Origin: Rhodohalobacter sp. 614A
GTDB taxonomy: Bacteria; Bacteroidota; Rhodothermia; Balneolales; Balneolaceae
Assembly: GCF_021462415.1 (NCBI RefSeq)
Contig: NZ_JAKEDS010000001.1
Coordinates: 282,273-346,272, forward strand
DNA length: 64,000 nt
Direction of reading: 5' to 3'
The position numbers and the translations under genes are program-made. Shown in pieces: positions 18,831 to 29,238 of the stretch (the first letter of the stretch is position 1; every line of letters begins with the position of its first letter). The notes beneath the pieces were generated by a model that was not told the origin of the DNA, did no database searches, and worked only from the letters and a program-made list of their open reading frames with translations.

Positions 18831-20078
18831 TTAAAACCGGGGATTCACAATATTGTTATAAATTGACCCAAAGGTATAAGACAGACCAAACGACAATCCA
18901 TAAGAATAGGAAGTTGCCTGCTGTTGTAATCCCAAAAGGATTTCTTCATCCGAAAAATCTCCCTTTTTCAATGCTATTTGATCATTAATCAGAGAGTACC
19001 GGCCGGAAAAGCTGACCGATAAACCACGTACAATTCTTACATCCAACGAAGTATTAAAGTTGAGCCTGTTCAAAGCGGTATCATGAAAAAAGTGTGATCC
19101 CGATAAATTCGAGGTAAAACGCCCCCATCTGCGGTCGTATCGAACTTCAACGGAGAGTACCTGATGCAAAACCAATTCTTCGGTTTTATCAAAAATGGTA
19201 ACGTCGAAATAATTTCTGAATGAAGGCGTCAAGCGATACGAAACTAAAAACCGCCGTTCTGAATATTCCGTATAGGGAAAAATATTGTACTCGATTGCCG
19301 GAGAAGCCTCAATATTGAATGCAATATTGTTGTATGTACTAAAATCAGTTTTGGTAAAAAGTCCGGCCGACAGATGGTCTGTCAGGCTGTAAGCATAGAG
19401 TCCCCAATACTCACCCCAGCTTCGGTTTGAGATGGTTGTACCTTCCGATAACTCAATCCAATTCCGTTCGGTTTCGCCACGAACACGCATCCTGATTTTC
19501 CACACAGATGTAATTCTTTCTGCAAATAAACCTCCGAAAAAAGAAAACTCCTTTTCGGTTTTTTCGCCGCTCATCCATGTCCGTGCGTTTACATCAAATA
19601 CCCAGTTATTCCAGGGATCTTCAACGGTTTCCTCAACGTACAAGTCATTTCCTTCGGGTTCTTCATAAAAAACGTTCAGCGTTTCCATAGCAACAGTTTT
19701 GCTGACGAATGGAATCAGCCCGATTTTAATATATCGCGTAAGCCCCCGCCTTCTCTCATCACCCGAATCTGTACTGGGTGAAACATATCGAAGTGTATCG
19801 GAACGGGTATTATCCGTATCCCCAATACCAGAAAATGTGAGCGTATATTCTCTTCCCCCACCGGCTGTTTGCAGATCGTTAATCATAAGATAGATCGTCG
19901 CGTCTCCCTGGTCCCGAACATAGTTTACAAATGTTACGTTTGTTCGGATATAGGTAAAATCACAGGAACCACAATCGAGATAGACATTTGGAATTGGTTT
20001 GTTTGAGCCACCCCCCTGAGCCAACGTGATTTGCGGAATAATTAAAAGAAGAAAAAAAAGTGCTATGCGGTGAAACAC
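18831..20078 (-). CDS. predicted outer-membrane beta-barrel protein
   Basis: The 415-aa protein begins at GTG (20078) with a clear signal peptide ending LAQGGG. Residues 30-160 form a beta-rich domain, and 170-415 show alternating aromatic strands ending in a terminal aromatic residue (NNIVNPRF), as in outer-membrane barrels. I recognise no named family. The frame is closed upstream within a few codons, so the GTG start is the only good one. Confidence 0.6.
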   Translation of the reverse strand: MFHRIALFFLLLIIPQITLAQGGGSNKPIPNVYLDCGSCDFTYIRTNVTFVNYVRDQGDATIYLMINDLQTAGGGREYTLTFSGIGDTDNTRSDTLRYVSPSTDSGDERRRGLTRYIKIGLIPFVSKTVAMETLNVFYEEPEGNDLYVEETVEDPWNNWVFDVNARTWMSGEKTEKEFSFFGGLFAERITSVWKIRMRVRGETERNWIELSEGTTISNRSWGEYWGLYAYSLTDHLSAGLFTKTDFSTYNNIAFNIEASPAIEYNIFPYTEYSERRFLVSYRLTPSFRNYFDVTIFDKTEELVLHQVLSVEVRYDRRWGRFTSNLSGSHFFHDTALNRLNFNTSLDVRIVRGLSVSFSGRYSLINDQIALKKGDFSDEEILLGLQQQATSYSYGLSFGLSYTFGSIYNNIVNPRF

Positions 20079-20248
20079 GTACTTCGGATACCCAATTATT
20101 TATTTTTTTCAGCGAACTATAAAAGTAATGATTTAAGAGTATGAATTGCCAATTAATCACCCATGAGTTTGTAAAAGGTTTCATGTATTTTAATTATGAT
20201 TTTATTTTGTAGAATTACTTCAACCTCAAGGCAACTACCAGAACTCCA

Positions 20249-21964
20249 TTGAAATTTTTAGGCTCACAATTATCGTACTTTTTTGCGAACCGGCGAACCA
20301 AAACCAATGTTCGCAAGCTGCTTAAATTCCTGGCTTTACTGGTGGCCATGTATATTGGCTATTCTATCCTATTTCATTATATCGCGGTTTATGAAGGAGT
20401 GGATGAACAGTACTCCTGGATCACGGGTTTCTACTGGACACTCGTTACCATGTCTACCCTTGGATTTGGAGATATTGTTTTCAGTTCTGATTTGGGCCGG
20501 CTCTTTTCGATGATTGTTCTGTTTTCGGGGGTTCTATTTCTGTTGATTCTTCTGCCATTTACGTTTATCGAGTTTTTTTACGCACCCTGGCTGAAGGCGC
20601 AGAACCAGGCACGCGCTCCCAAAAAAGCAGATGACGATATTAAGAATCACGTTATCATCACGCATCTTGATTCGATCACCGAAGCCCTCATCAAAAAACT
20701 GGATGCCTACAAAATTGATTACGCCATTCTTGAACCCGATCTGCAAAAAGCGTTGGATCTGTCGGACATGGACTACAAAGTGGTGAATCTCGATCCCACC
20801 GATTATGAAACATACAAACATCTTCAGATCGAAAAAGCGGCCATGGTGGTAGCTACCGGCTCTGATACGGAAAACACCAACATTACATTTACCGTGGAGG
20901 AATATAATCCCAGTATAAAAATTGTTGCTACAGCAGCCTCGCCGGATTCTGTTGATGTACTCCAGCTTGCCGGAGCCAACCATGTGTTGCAAATGGGTGA
21001 AATTTTGGGCCGTGCGCTTGCCCGCCGCACATTGGGCGGAGACGCCAGGGTACATGTCATCGGCCACATCGACCGGCTGGTCATCGGCGAAACAACCGTT
21101 CAGGAAACACCCCTTGTTGGAAAAACCATCAAAGAAAGCAAAGTCCGCGAAACAGCCGGTGTGAGTATTGTTGGGATTTGGGAACGCGGAAAATTCAAAG
21201 CGCCCCATCCCGATACGGTGATTCGTGATGAAAGCGTACTTGTGCTGGCCGGAACGGTGGATCAACTCAGAACGTATGATGAGCTGCTGAGTATCTACAA
21301 TGTATCTGACAAACCGGTGGTCATTATCGGGGCGGGACGTGTAGGCCGGGCCGCTGCCAAAAGCCTTGAGGAACGGGGGATTGACTATCGGATCATTGAT
21401 AAAAATCCATCACGAATCAAAGATGATGAACGCTATATTTTGGGTGATGCCGCCGATATTGAGGTTCTGCATCGTGGCGGAATCAGGGAAGCACATACAA
21501 CACTAATCACCACTCATGATGATGATGTAAACATCTATCTGACTATTTATTGCCGTCAGCTCGCGCCGGATATGCATATTATCAGCCGGACCACTTATGA
21601 AAAAAACATCAATACGATGCATCGCGCCGGGGCCGATTTTGTGATGTCATACGCATCGATGGGAGCCGGTTCCATCTTTAACATTCTGGAAGGCCAGGAA
21701 GTGATGGTTCTTGCCGAAGGATTGAATGTTTTCAACCACCGAATAAATAAGAAACTGGCGGGAAAAACATTGAATCAAACAAATATTCGGCTGGAAACCG
21801 GATGCACGGTTATCGCCGTAAACTGTGCTGAAGACACTATGGAAATCAATCCTGAACCAACCCGGAAGTTGGAGCTTGGAAAAGAAATTGTTCTGATTGG
21901 TTCGTTTGAGTCGGAAAATATTTTCAATCGAAGGTATGAAGAGGACAGCAAAAGTTCTTCTTGA
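20249..21964 (+). CDS. two-TM potassium channel with tandem RCK/TrkA domains
   Basis: This 571-aa protein has two membrane helices around a pore loop whose selectivity filter reads TLGFGD (about residues 70-76), then two cytosolic RCK units. The first TrkA-N-like domain starts near residue 130. The second begins with VVIIGAGRVGRAAAKSL near 352 and is followed by a TrkA-C domain. Translation begins at TTG (20249). The first internal ATG would lose the amphipathic N-terminus ahead of helix 1. It converges with the trkA-trkH operon, giving a local potassium-homeostasis block. Confidence 0.9.
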   Translation: MKFLGSQLSYFFANRRTKTNVRKLLKFLALLVAMYIGYSILFHYIAVYEGVDEQYSWITGFYWTLVTMSTLGFGDIVFSSDLGRLFSMIVLFSGVLFLLILLPFTFIEFFYAPWLKAQNQARAPKKADDDIKNHVIITHLDSITEALIKKLDAYKIDYAILEPDLQKALDLSDMDYKVVNLDPTDYETYKHLQIEKAAMVVATGSDTENTNITFTVEEYNPSIKIVATAASPDSVDVLQLAGANHVLQMGEILGRALARRTLGGDARVHVIGHIDRLVIGETTVQETPLVGKTIKESKVRETAGVSIVGIWERGKFKAPHPDTVIRDESVLVLAGTVDQLRTYDELLSIYNVSDKPVVIIGAGRVGRAAAKSLEERGIDYRIIDKNPSRIKDDERYILGDAADIEVLHRGGIREAHTTLITTHDDDVNIYLTIYCRQLAPDMHIISRTTYEKNINTMHRAGADFVMSYASMGAGSIFNILEGQEVMVLAEGLNVFNHRINKKLAGKTLNQTNIRLETGCTVIAVNCAEDTMEINPEPTRKLELGKEIVLIGSFESENIFNRRYEEDSKSSS

Positions 21965-21973
21965 AAATTTCGC

Positions 21974-23491
21974 CTAATTCTTCCAGAACCACGGCGTAAA
22001 GAGTACCAAAACTGTAAACAGTTCCAACCGGCCGATCATCATCAGAATGAGAAGAACCCATTTACCAAAAATTGGAATTTTAGCGTAATTGTTAATCGGG
22101 CCAAATTCTCCCCAACCCGGTCCGATATTCCCAAGACTGGCAATACTGGCTCCCATAGACGACATCATATCAAATCCCATGGTGGTCATGATAATTGCGC
22201 CGGCAGCAAACACGATGAAGTACATCACAAAGAAACCAAGAATAGTTTTTAATATCTTCTGCTCAACCACTTTGTTTCCCAACCGAATGGGCAGAATTGC
22301 CTGTGGATGTATAAGTTGTTTAAATTCCCGGCTGATATTTTTCATAATGATCATCAACCGAATCATTTTTATTCCCCCGCCGGTTGATCCCGCACATCCG
22401 CCGGTAAAGAAAAGTAAAAATAGCAGGAATGAGCTGAAGGGAAGCCAAAGCATATAATCATCCGTTCCAAACCCGGTTGTTGTTACGATGGATACCACCT
22501 GAAATGTGCCGTACTGCAATGCTTCACCAATGGAATAATCCTGTGTAATGACAAGACCGCCAACAATGCCTACCGTAAAAATTGCCGTCAACAGTACGTA
22601 GAAGCGAAATTCCCGATTTTCAAAAAAGGGTTTGGGATCACCGGTAAACATTCGGAAATGCAAAGCGAAGTTAATGCCTGCCAGAAACATAAAAAGCGTA
22701 ATTACCGCATCAATATAGACCGAATCGAAAGCGGCAACAGAAGCGTTCTTCGTGGAAAATCCGCCTGTTGCCAGTGTTGCAAATGCATGGTTCATTGCCT
22801 CAAACCAATCCATTGATGGATGCAGCCACAGTAACACAAACTCTCCTGCCGTTAAACCAACATAAATCGTCCAGAGTAAAAGAGCTGTCTCCTGGATTCG
22901 GGGTGTAATTTTATCGGCCGTACTGCCTGAATATTCGGCTTGGTAAAGCTGCATTCCGCCAATCCCCAAAAGAGGTAACAGCGCAAGGGTCAAAACAATG
23001 ATTCCCATTCCGCCAAGCCAGTGAGAGAGAGATCGCCAGAAAAGGATGCTCTTATCTAAAGATTCAATATCAGGATTTTGAATCCCGCTGGCTGTAATTC
23101 CTCCGAAAATAGTTGCCCCGGTTGTGGTCAGGCCACTCATAGCTTCAAAAACGGCATCCGTATAAGATTCCAGTGAACCGGACAGCACAAACGGAAATGC
23201 ACTGAACAGAGAACCCAAAAACCAGATGAGGGCTACAATTAAAAAAGCTTCTCTCATACGAAGCTCATGCTCCGGCTTATACCTGTAAAAAAGCAATCCG
23301 CCTGCGGCCATGGTTCCGCCTGCAGTTATCAGGAATGCGCTCCATGATGCCTCATGATAAATGAGTGCAATAAGACAAGGAAGTAACATGGAAACGCCTA
23401 AACAAAAAATAAGGCCGCCGAGAATTCCCGAGACAAGGCGAAAATCGATACGTGGCCTGACTACTGCATCTTTTGAAAATTGATCAAACAT
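21974..23491 (-). CDS. trkH: TrkH-family potassium uptake permease
   Basis: This is the pore-forming subunit of a Trk potassium importer, about 505 aa with many membrane segments. Four TrkH pore-loop signatures are visible, including GLTTTGATIF, ATGGFSTKN, VSIVTTTGFGTD and SLGNIGPGWGEFGP. The start codon ATG at 23491 shares one base with the trkA stop (TGATG), indicating translational coupling. It needs the TrkA protein encoded just upstream for gating. Confidence 0.95.
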   Translation of the reverse strand: MFDQFSKDAVVRPRIDFRLVSGILGGLIFCLGVSMLLPCLIALIYHEASWSAFLITAGGTMAAGGLLFYRYKPEHELRMREAFLIVALIWFLGSLFSAFPFVLSGSLESYTDAVFEAMSGLTTTGATIFGGITASGIQNPDIESLDKSILFWRSLSHWLGGMGIIVLTLALLPLLGIGGMQLYQAEYSGSTADKITPRIQETALLLWTIYVGLTAGEFVLLWLHPSMDWFEAMNHAFATLATGGFSTKNASVAAFDSVYIDAVITLFMFLAGINFALHFRMFTGDPKPFFENREFRFYVLLTAIFTVGIVGGLVITQDYSIGEALQYGTFQVVSIVTTTGFGTDDYMLWLPFSSFLLFLLFFTGGCAGSTGGGIKMIRLMIIMKNISREFKQLIHPQAILPIRLGNKVVEQKILKTILGFFVMYFIVFAAGAIIMTTMGFDMMSSMGASIASLGNIGPGWGEFGPINNYAKIPIFGKWVLLILMMIGRLELFTVLVLFTPWFWKN

Positions 23492-24837
23492 CAAAAAAGT
23501 TTTTCGATTTGATTGATAGCATCGGGGAGTGCCAGTACAATCACACGGTCACCTTTTTTAATAATCGAATCTCCCGTAGCCACTTCCGCATTTCCTCCGC
23601 TTAAAATTCCTCCAATCACAATTCCATCCGGAATTCCAAGGGAGTGAATGGGCCGATCGGAGATATCGCAATTTTTCCCGGCAATCACCTCCATAATCTC
23701 CGCTTTAATTCCCTGGAGAGCTTTCACTGTAAGGAGTTGTCCCTGGCGGATATGCCGGTGAATTTCGTCGGAGGCAGACGCCTTCACATTCACAACCGCA
23801 TCAATCCCAATGGTTTGGCTAAGCGGAATGTACTGTGGCTTTGACACAAGCGCGACCGCCTTTTTAACCTCCAAATGCTTGGCCATCAAACAGGAAATTA
23901 TATTGGATTCCTCGTCTTCCGTTACCGAAACAAAGGCGTCCATTTCCTGAATTCCCTCTACGACCAGAAGGTTTGGATCCGTTCCATCACCGTGTAAAAC
24001 AAGGATGTCTCGCTGGTTGTTGGCAATTTCAACGGCCTTGTCTTCATTCGGCTCAATCAGCTTGATTTCCCACTTCTGCTTATCTCTCGCAAGTTTCTTC
24101 GCAAGCATCCGTCCTACTTCATCTCCACCGGCAATCATGATACGCCGCAGGCTTACATCTTTATGGCCCGTAGCTTCTGTAATGGCTTTTACATGCTCGT
24201 TTTTTGTGATGACAAAAATATGGTCGAGCGGCATAATTTGATTATTCCCCCGGGGAATGATTGTTCTGCCTCTCCTGGAAATAGCCACGACCCGAAATGG
24301 GATCTCCGCGAATGTATTTGCGAGTTCTTCGAGTGACTGGTTAATAATTTCGGAATTTTTCTCGACCCGCAGCCCCACCAGTTGTAACTGATCGTCGGCC
24401 ATCGAAACCACATCACTGGCAGATGCCCGTTTTACGAGTTGGTGAATCTCATTCGCCGCACTTTCTTCGGGATGAATCAGAACGTCAATTCCAAGTTCGT
24501 TTGGAGTTAACGGGGAATCGGGACGAGACAATTCGTTGTTCCGAACTCTGGCAATGGCTCGCTTAACCCCAAGACGTTTGGCCATCATCGATGAAATAAT
24601 ATTCACTTCGTCCACACTTGTAACGGCAATCATCAGATCGGCCTCATCAGTACCTGCTTCCACAAGCACTTTGGGAGATGTTGCGTTTCCTTCAACGGTA
24701 AGTACATCCAGATTTTCAATCACCCGCTGCAGGCATCGTTTTCTCTCATCAATTACTGTAACATCATGTTGTTCTATCGAAAGAACTTTACTGAGTTCGT
24801 AGCCTACTTCGCCGGCACCGGCAATAACAATTTTCAA
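23491..24837 (-). CDS. trkA: TrkA potassium-uptake regulatory subunit
   Basis: This 448-aa peripheral membrane protein binds NAD(H) and gates TrkH. It has the expected duplicated layout: TrkA_N (KIVIAGAGEVGYELSKVL) plus TrkA_C, repeated from about residue 230 (IMIAGGDEVGRMLAKKL). The start is a TTG at 24837. It is supported by an AGGA ribosome-binding site about 7 bases upstream and by the family-typical first residues. It is the first gene of the trkA-trkH operon. Confidence 0.95.
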   Translation of the reverse strand: MKIVIAGAGEVGYELSKVLSIEQHDVTVIDERKRCLQRVIENLDVLTVEGNATSPKVLVEAGTDEADLMIAVTSVDEVNIISSMMAKRLGVKRAIARVRNNELSRPDSPLTPNELGIDVLIHPEESAANEIHQLVKRASASDVVSMADDQLQLVGLRVEKNSEIINQSLEELANTFAEIPFRVVAISRRGRTIIPRGNNQIMPLDHIFVITKNEHVKAITEATGHKDVSLRRIMIAGGDEVGRMLAKKLARDKQKWEIKLIEPNEDKAVEIANNQRDILVLHGDGTDPNLLVVEGIQEMDAFVSVTEDEESNIISCLMAKHLEVKKAVALVSKPQYIPLSQTIGIDAVVNVKASASDEIHRHIRQGQLLTVKALQGIKAEIMEVIAGKNCDISDRPIHSLGIPDGIVIGGILSGGNAEVATGDSIIKKGDRVIVLALPDAINQIEKLF

Positions 24838-24909
24838 TAGTATCCTCGTTTTTGAAAAGAATCATCAAAAAATATCACTTATTCTAAAGAAAGCGAAGTG
24901 AGTTCTTCA

Positions 24910-25350
24910 TCATGAAAATTTTCGCAAAAGTGTTTCGCACTCTTCTTTTAAAAAACCATTTATCAGATCAAAGTCATTCCAATTTTCCACGGCGCCATCT
25001 TCATCAATGTTTTGAAACTCATCCACATATTTCTTCGCGTCAGGAATCTCACATCCATACACAACTGTTTTTATGTTGTATGCCAGAATTTCTTTGATAC
25101 AATCCGAGCAGGGCTGAGACGTAGAATAGAGTATAAATCCCGAAAGATTTTTTTTGCCCGTTTGTTCTGAAAGTCTGCAGATTATTTTTGTTACTGCATG
25201 AGTGGATGGTTCTCTCATTTCTTCGGCCGTGCTGAAGGCTGTCGCAAAAACCTGGTCTCCCATTGCCAGCGCTGCACCAAATGGCGTTTTGTTGTGCTCT
25301 GCCATTTGAATGGCCGCCCGCATACAATCTCTATTTGGTTTGATGCTCAT
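24910..25350 (-). CDS. nucleoside/cytidine deaminase-like protein lacking the usual catalytic Glu
   Basis: This 146-aa cytidine-deaminase-fold protein keeps the zinc-ligand His (PSTHAVTKI, near residue 46) and the PCSDC pair near residue 84. The normal HAE triad reads HAV here, as if the catalytic Glu had been deleted. Family members deaminate guanine or cytosine nucleosides or tRNA adenosine. This one may be inactive, repurposed, or use another acid. It lies upstream of trkA on the same strand with a 72-bp gap. Confidence 0.75.
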   Translation of the reverse strand: MSIKPNRDCMRAAIQMAEHNKTPFGAALAMGDQVFATAFSTAEEMREPSTHAVTKIICRLSEQTGKKNLSGFILYSTSQPCSDCIKEILAYNIKTVVYGCEIPDAKKYVDEFQNIDEDGAVENWNDFDLINGFLKEECETLLRKFS

Positions 25351-25420
25351 TGAATCATGTTTTAAAAAAGAAACCTGAAAACATCTTCAACAACCGCTTG
25401 ACTTTCCTTTACAGCATCTG

Positions 25421-27700
25421 TCAATCCTGAAGGGCAACCTCTTTTTCCTGATGAGGATTCAGGTGCTTGTTCAAATAGTTTGTGTACGTTTTATATAACA
25501 GCAGGTAACTTTGATTGCTGTAAGAAACGCTGTGATCTCCCGGCGGATAAATTCTCAAATCCACATCCTTTCCGGCATTTGTGAAAGCGGTGATCATCTG
25601 CATGGTGTTTTGAACGTGAACATTTTCATCCATCGAGGAATGAGCTACAAAAAGATTGCCATCCAGGTTTTTTGCATAAGGCATCACAGCCGTGCTTTCA
25701 TATCCCTCTTCATTCCTATTTAAAAGCCCCATGTAGCGTTCGGTATAGATGGTATCGTAAAGCCGCCAATCTGTAACAGGTGCTCCGACAAGTCCTACTT
25801 TAAACACACCGGGATGCAGAACCATCGTCAAAGAAGTCATGTATCCGCCATAACTGTGGCCGCGAATGGCCATACGATCACCATCAATCCAGTCGTATTG
25901 TGAGGCAAAAAATTCAGCCGTATCCACATAATCTTGTGCCTCTAACTGGCCGAGATTTTTGTAAACAGAATTCTGAAAATCCCAGCTGTAACCACCACTT
26001 CCACGGTTATTTACATTTGCAATCACATATCCCTGCTGTGCCAAAAACTGGTACCACGCATTCGTTTCAAATGAATTATAGACTCCCTGCGAACCGGGGC
26101 CGCCGTAAATCATCATAATGAGCGGATAAGTTCTTTCAGGATCAAAATCTGTCGGTTTGATGATAAACGCATCCAGTTCCGTGCCATCTGATGTTTGAAC
26201 TTTCATCAATTCTCTATGCGAATAGGCATACCGGTTGATGTAGTCCTTAACCGCTTGATTATCAACAAATTTTTCAAGCAGTTCGCCGCCATTGTCGGTC
26301 GTCCACAGCTCAACCTGTCTTGGAGTAGAAATGTTCGACCACGTATCAATATAATAGACTCCATCCGACCCCATGCTGAAGGAGTGATTTCCCTCATCTT
26401 CGGTATATTTCTCTTTCTCGGAACCGTCGAACTTTACAGAATAGAGATGACGCTCCAACGGACTTTCCTCAGTTGAAGAGTAGTAAATTCGTTCCTTTTC
26501 AGTATTTACGGCATGAACCACTGTTGCATTCCAATCGCCCTCGGTTACCTGGTTCAAAACCTCTCCTTCGTAATTGTATCGATAAATATGTTTGTAACCA
26601 TCGCGGTTCGAAAACCAAAAGAATTCCTCTCTTTCATCGGGAAAAATGAAGTAATCATTAATACCCGCGAAAAAATCATACACGTCAATCCAGCCATCAG
26701 AAGATTCTTCTTCCATGATGAGTTGGCCTTCTCCTGTATTGGTATCAAAAAAATGGAGTCCCAAGTGAGTTTGCTGGCGATTCATTTTCACAATGGCCAG
26801 TTGGTCTTGATGGCTCGTCCAATAAATCCGCGGAATTAATTCATCTTCGGCAGCTTCAGCCTGCCATACATTTTCGCCGGTTTCGATGTCTACTACACCA
26901 ATTCTGACAAACGGATTTTTTTCGCCCACTTTTGGATAAGGAATATCTGTATACCCAGGATACTGGCCTTTATAATCCGTTGATACAAAGCGTTTTACAT
27001 GACGCTCATCCGTTTGCCAATAAGCAATTTTCTTGCTGTCGGGCGACCATTTCCATGCCTGTACCAAACTAAATTCTTCTTCATAAACCCAACCAAAACG
27101 TCCGTTAAAAAAATGCTCTTTGGAATCGAAAGTAAGCTGGGTTTCTTCTCCACTGTTCAGATCAAATACATACATTTCTCCTTCCCGGTGATAGGCTACT
27201 TTTTGGCCGTCGGGAGAGAGTTCAGCCGTAAAAGCATCTTCGGCAATCAGCTCCATTGTATCATCTTCCAGCGAATAATAGTAATAATCTGAAATTCCGG
27301 AATAGCGATAGATTGGCGTAAAATCTGTTTGAAAAACCAAGTATCGAAAATCCTTTGACCATTGAAATGATCTGTAACTGAACGGATCATCTGTTCCCGG
27401 ATAGGTGTGGTCTGAGTCACGAAAGATGAGTTCATCTTCTCCTGTTTCAGGATTGTAGGCTCTTATATCATTGGTATTCTCCTGATAATTGTATTCCATA
27501 TACGAATATCGTTTTCCTCCCTCAATCCAAACGACATTCCGGGGGCCACTCTCACCACTTAACTGGCTGGATGAAAAAAGCGCATGTTCAATATTTTCGT
27601 ATTCTCTTTGAGCCTGAGATTGCACCGGTATAAAAACAAAAACTACCAGGCACAGATAAATGGATAAACGTGTTCGTAAACCGTTTTTATTTTTTAGCAT
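25421..27700 (-). CDS. exported dipeptidyl-peptidase IV (S9B)
   Basis: This serine peptidase removes X-Pro dipeptides from peptide N-termini in the periplasm. It is 759 aa when started at ATG 27700, which gives a signal peptide ending VQSQAQ; a longer in-frame start 24 codons upstream is less likely. An eight-bladed DPP4 propeller (about 80-480) includes the double-Glu loop segment near FGWVYEEEFS that binds the substrate N-terminus. The catalytic domain has Ser in GHSYGGYM, Asp in SSMDENVH and His in PGDHSVSY. Confidence 0.94.
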   Translation of the reverse strand: MLKNKNGLRTRLSIYLCLVVFVFIPVQSQAQREYENIEHALFSSSQLSGESGPRNVVWIEGGKRYSYMEYNYQENTNDIRAYNPETGEDELIFRDSDHTYPGTDDPFSYRSFQWSKDFRYLVFQTDFTPIYRYSGISDYYYYSLEDDTMELIAEDAFTAELSPDGQKVAYHREGEMYVFDLNSGEETQLTFDSKEHFFNGRFGWVYEEEFSLVQAWKWSPDSKKIAYWQTDERHVKRFVSTDYKGQYPGYTDIPYPKVGEKNPFVRIGVVDIETGENVWQAEAAEDELIPRIYWTSHQDQLAIVKMNRQQTHLGLHFFDTNTGEGQLIMEEESSDGWIDVYDFFAGINDYFIFPDEREEFFWFSNRDGYKHIYRYNYEGEVLNQVTEGDWNATVVHAVNTEKERIYYSSTEESPLERHLYSVKFDGSEKEKYTEDEGNHSFSMGSDGVYYIDTWSNISTPRQVELWTTDNGGELLEKFVDNQAVKDYINRYAYSHRELMKVQTSDGTELDAFIIKPTDFDPERTYPLIMMIYGGPGSQGVYNSFETNAWYQFLAQQGYVIANVNNRGSGGYSWDFQNSVYKNLGQLEAQDYVDTAEFFASQYDWIDGDRMAIRGHSYGGYMTSLTMVLHPGVFKVGLVGAPVTDWRLYDTIYTERYMGLLNRNEEGYESTAVMPYAKNLDGNLFVAHSSMDENVHVQNTMQMITAFTNAGKDVDLRIYPPGDHSVSYSNQSYLLLYKTYTNYLNKHLNPHQEKEVALQD

Positions 27701-27819
27701 ACTATTTGATTCAAGACTTGAATGAACGACTAACTTCTTATGATAAACGTGACATTTGATAAAATCATACAACTGAAAGATAGAAAAACGAGCTTAACAT
27801 TTTGCCCTGCAATTATAAA

Positions 27820-29238
27820 TCAAACCAAAATCTCCGGGCGATCCACCCACGAGGTAGCATCTTCAACCAAGGCAACTGCACTCTCATAATCTGAAGCCTC
27901 TGCATAAATTCTCAGAACCGGCTCCGTACCCGATGGCCGCACCAACAACCAGGAACCATTTTCCAACAGATGTTTTATTCCGTCTTTCATATTCCAATCC
28001 ACCACTTTTAAACCGGCAATCGTATTCAGCTTTTTCTCTTCGCAATATTGGATCATAGCTTTCTTCTTGTGGTCTTCGGTGTGGATATCATTCCTGTAAT
28101 AACTGTGCTTACCATATTCATCAAATAAATCCTGAATAAGCCGGCCGAGAGTTTTCCCGGATTTCACAACCATTTCGGTAATCAAAAGGCCAATATAAAT
28201 TCCATCCCGTTCCGGCAGGTGTCCTTTCACAGCTATTCCGCCGGACTCTTCTCCCCCGGCCAGTATATCTTCATTAACAATTTTTTCGGCGATATATTTA
28301 AATCCGATAGGTGTTACATCCATCGTCAGGCCATATTTCTCTGCCTGTTTGTCGAGCATATTTGTTGTAGAAAATGTCTTCACAATTTTTCCGTTCATCT
28401 TTTTTTCCTGGTGAAGATATTCCACCAAAAGACTCAGAAGTTTATGTGAACTCACAAATGTACCGTTTTCGTCCACCATCCCAATGCGGTCCGCGTCTCC
28501 ATCATTTGCGATACCTAATGCACAATTATTTTCAGCTATAAAATGAGAAAGCTCATCCAGGTTTTGCCCCATGGGTTCCGGCGCAATTCCACCAAATAAC
28601 GGATTTAGTTCATCATGAATTTCCAAAACCTGCTCACCAAGCAACTGTTTCAATATGGTTCGCCCGGAACCGTACATCGGGTCATGCGCAATTTTAATTC
28701 CGTTTTGTTTGATGGCTTCGAGATCGATCAATTCACGAATTAAATCCAGGTATCCATCGGTGAAATTCATTTCACGAATCAAACCTTCCCGAACGCACTC
28801 CACGTAAGGTTTCGCAGACAGCGTTATATCATATAAATCCAGCCGTTGTTCAATCCCTGCAATTTGATCCGGGTTAGCGGAGCCACCAAATGGCGCTTTG
28901 ATTTTATATCCATTGTACTCCGGCGGGTTATGGCTGGCGGTGACCACAACTCCTACCGCATCAAAATGGTTGGCAGCCCAACTTACTGCCGGTGTAGGTA
29001 CTATTTGATTGGAAATACGAACAGGAATTTCCATTGCCGCAAAAATGACTGCTGCGTGTTTTGCGAATCGTTCACTGAGGAAGCGGGCATCATACCCAAT
29101 CACAACGCCGTTTTCAGTCACTTCTTCATCACCAATCCATCGAGCAACGGCCTGGGTTACAATCCCCACATTTTCAAACGTATAATTTTCTGCGATAATC
29201 CCTCTCCAACCGTCCGTACCAAATTTAATGTGATTCAT
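27820..29238 (-). CDS. phosphoglucomutase/phosphomannomutase family protein
   Basis: This 472-aa alpha-D-phosphohexomutase interconverts hexose-1- and 6-phosphates. The four family loops are present: phosphoserine loop TASHNPPEYNG (near residue 100), Mg loop NDGDADRIG (near 240), sugar loop GGEESGGIAV (near 330) and phosphate loop VRPSGTEPVLRIY (near 440). The specificity between glucose and mannose cannot be told. It is a stand-alone gene divergent from the porin gene across 211 bp. Confidence 0.93.
   Translation of the reverse strand: MNHIKFGTDGWRGIIAENYTFENVGIVTQAVARWIGDEEVTENGVVIGYDARFLSERFAKHAAVIFAAMEIPVRISNQIVPTPAVSWAANHFDAVGVVVTASHNPPEYNGYKIKAPFGGSANPDQIAGIEQRLDLYDITLSAKPYVECVREGLIREMNFTDGYLDLIRELIDLEAIKQNGIKIAHDPMYGSGRTILKQLLGEQVLEIHDELNPLFGGIAPEPMGQNLDELSHFIAENNCALGIANDGDADRIGMVDENGTFVSSHKLLSLLVEYLHQEKKMNGKIVKTFSTTNMLDKQAEKYGLTMDVTPIGFKYIAEKIVNEDILAGGEESGGIAVKGHLPERDGIYIGLLITEMVVKSGKTLGRLIQDLFDEYGKHSYYRNDIHTEDHKKKAMIQYCEEKKLNTIAGLKVVDWNMKDGIKHLLENGSWLLVRPSGTEPVLRIYAEASDYESAVALVEDATSWVDRPEILV

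Noticed and set aside
20534-21265. Antisense open frame of 243 codons opposite the potassium channel gene
   Set aside because: It is a shadow of the RCK domains on the other strand; no motif or ribosome-binding site supports it.
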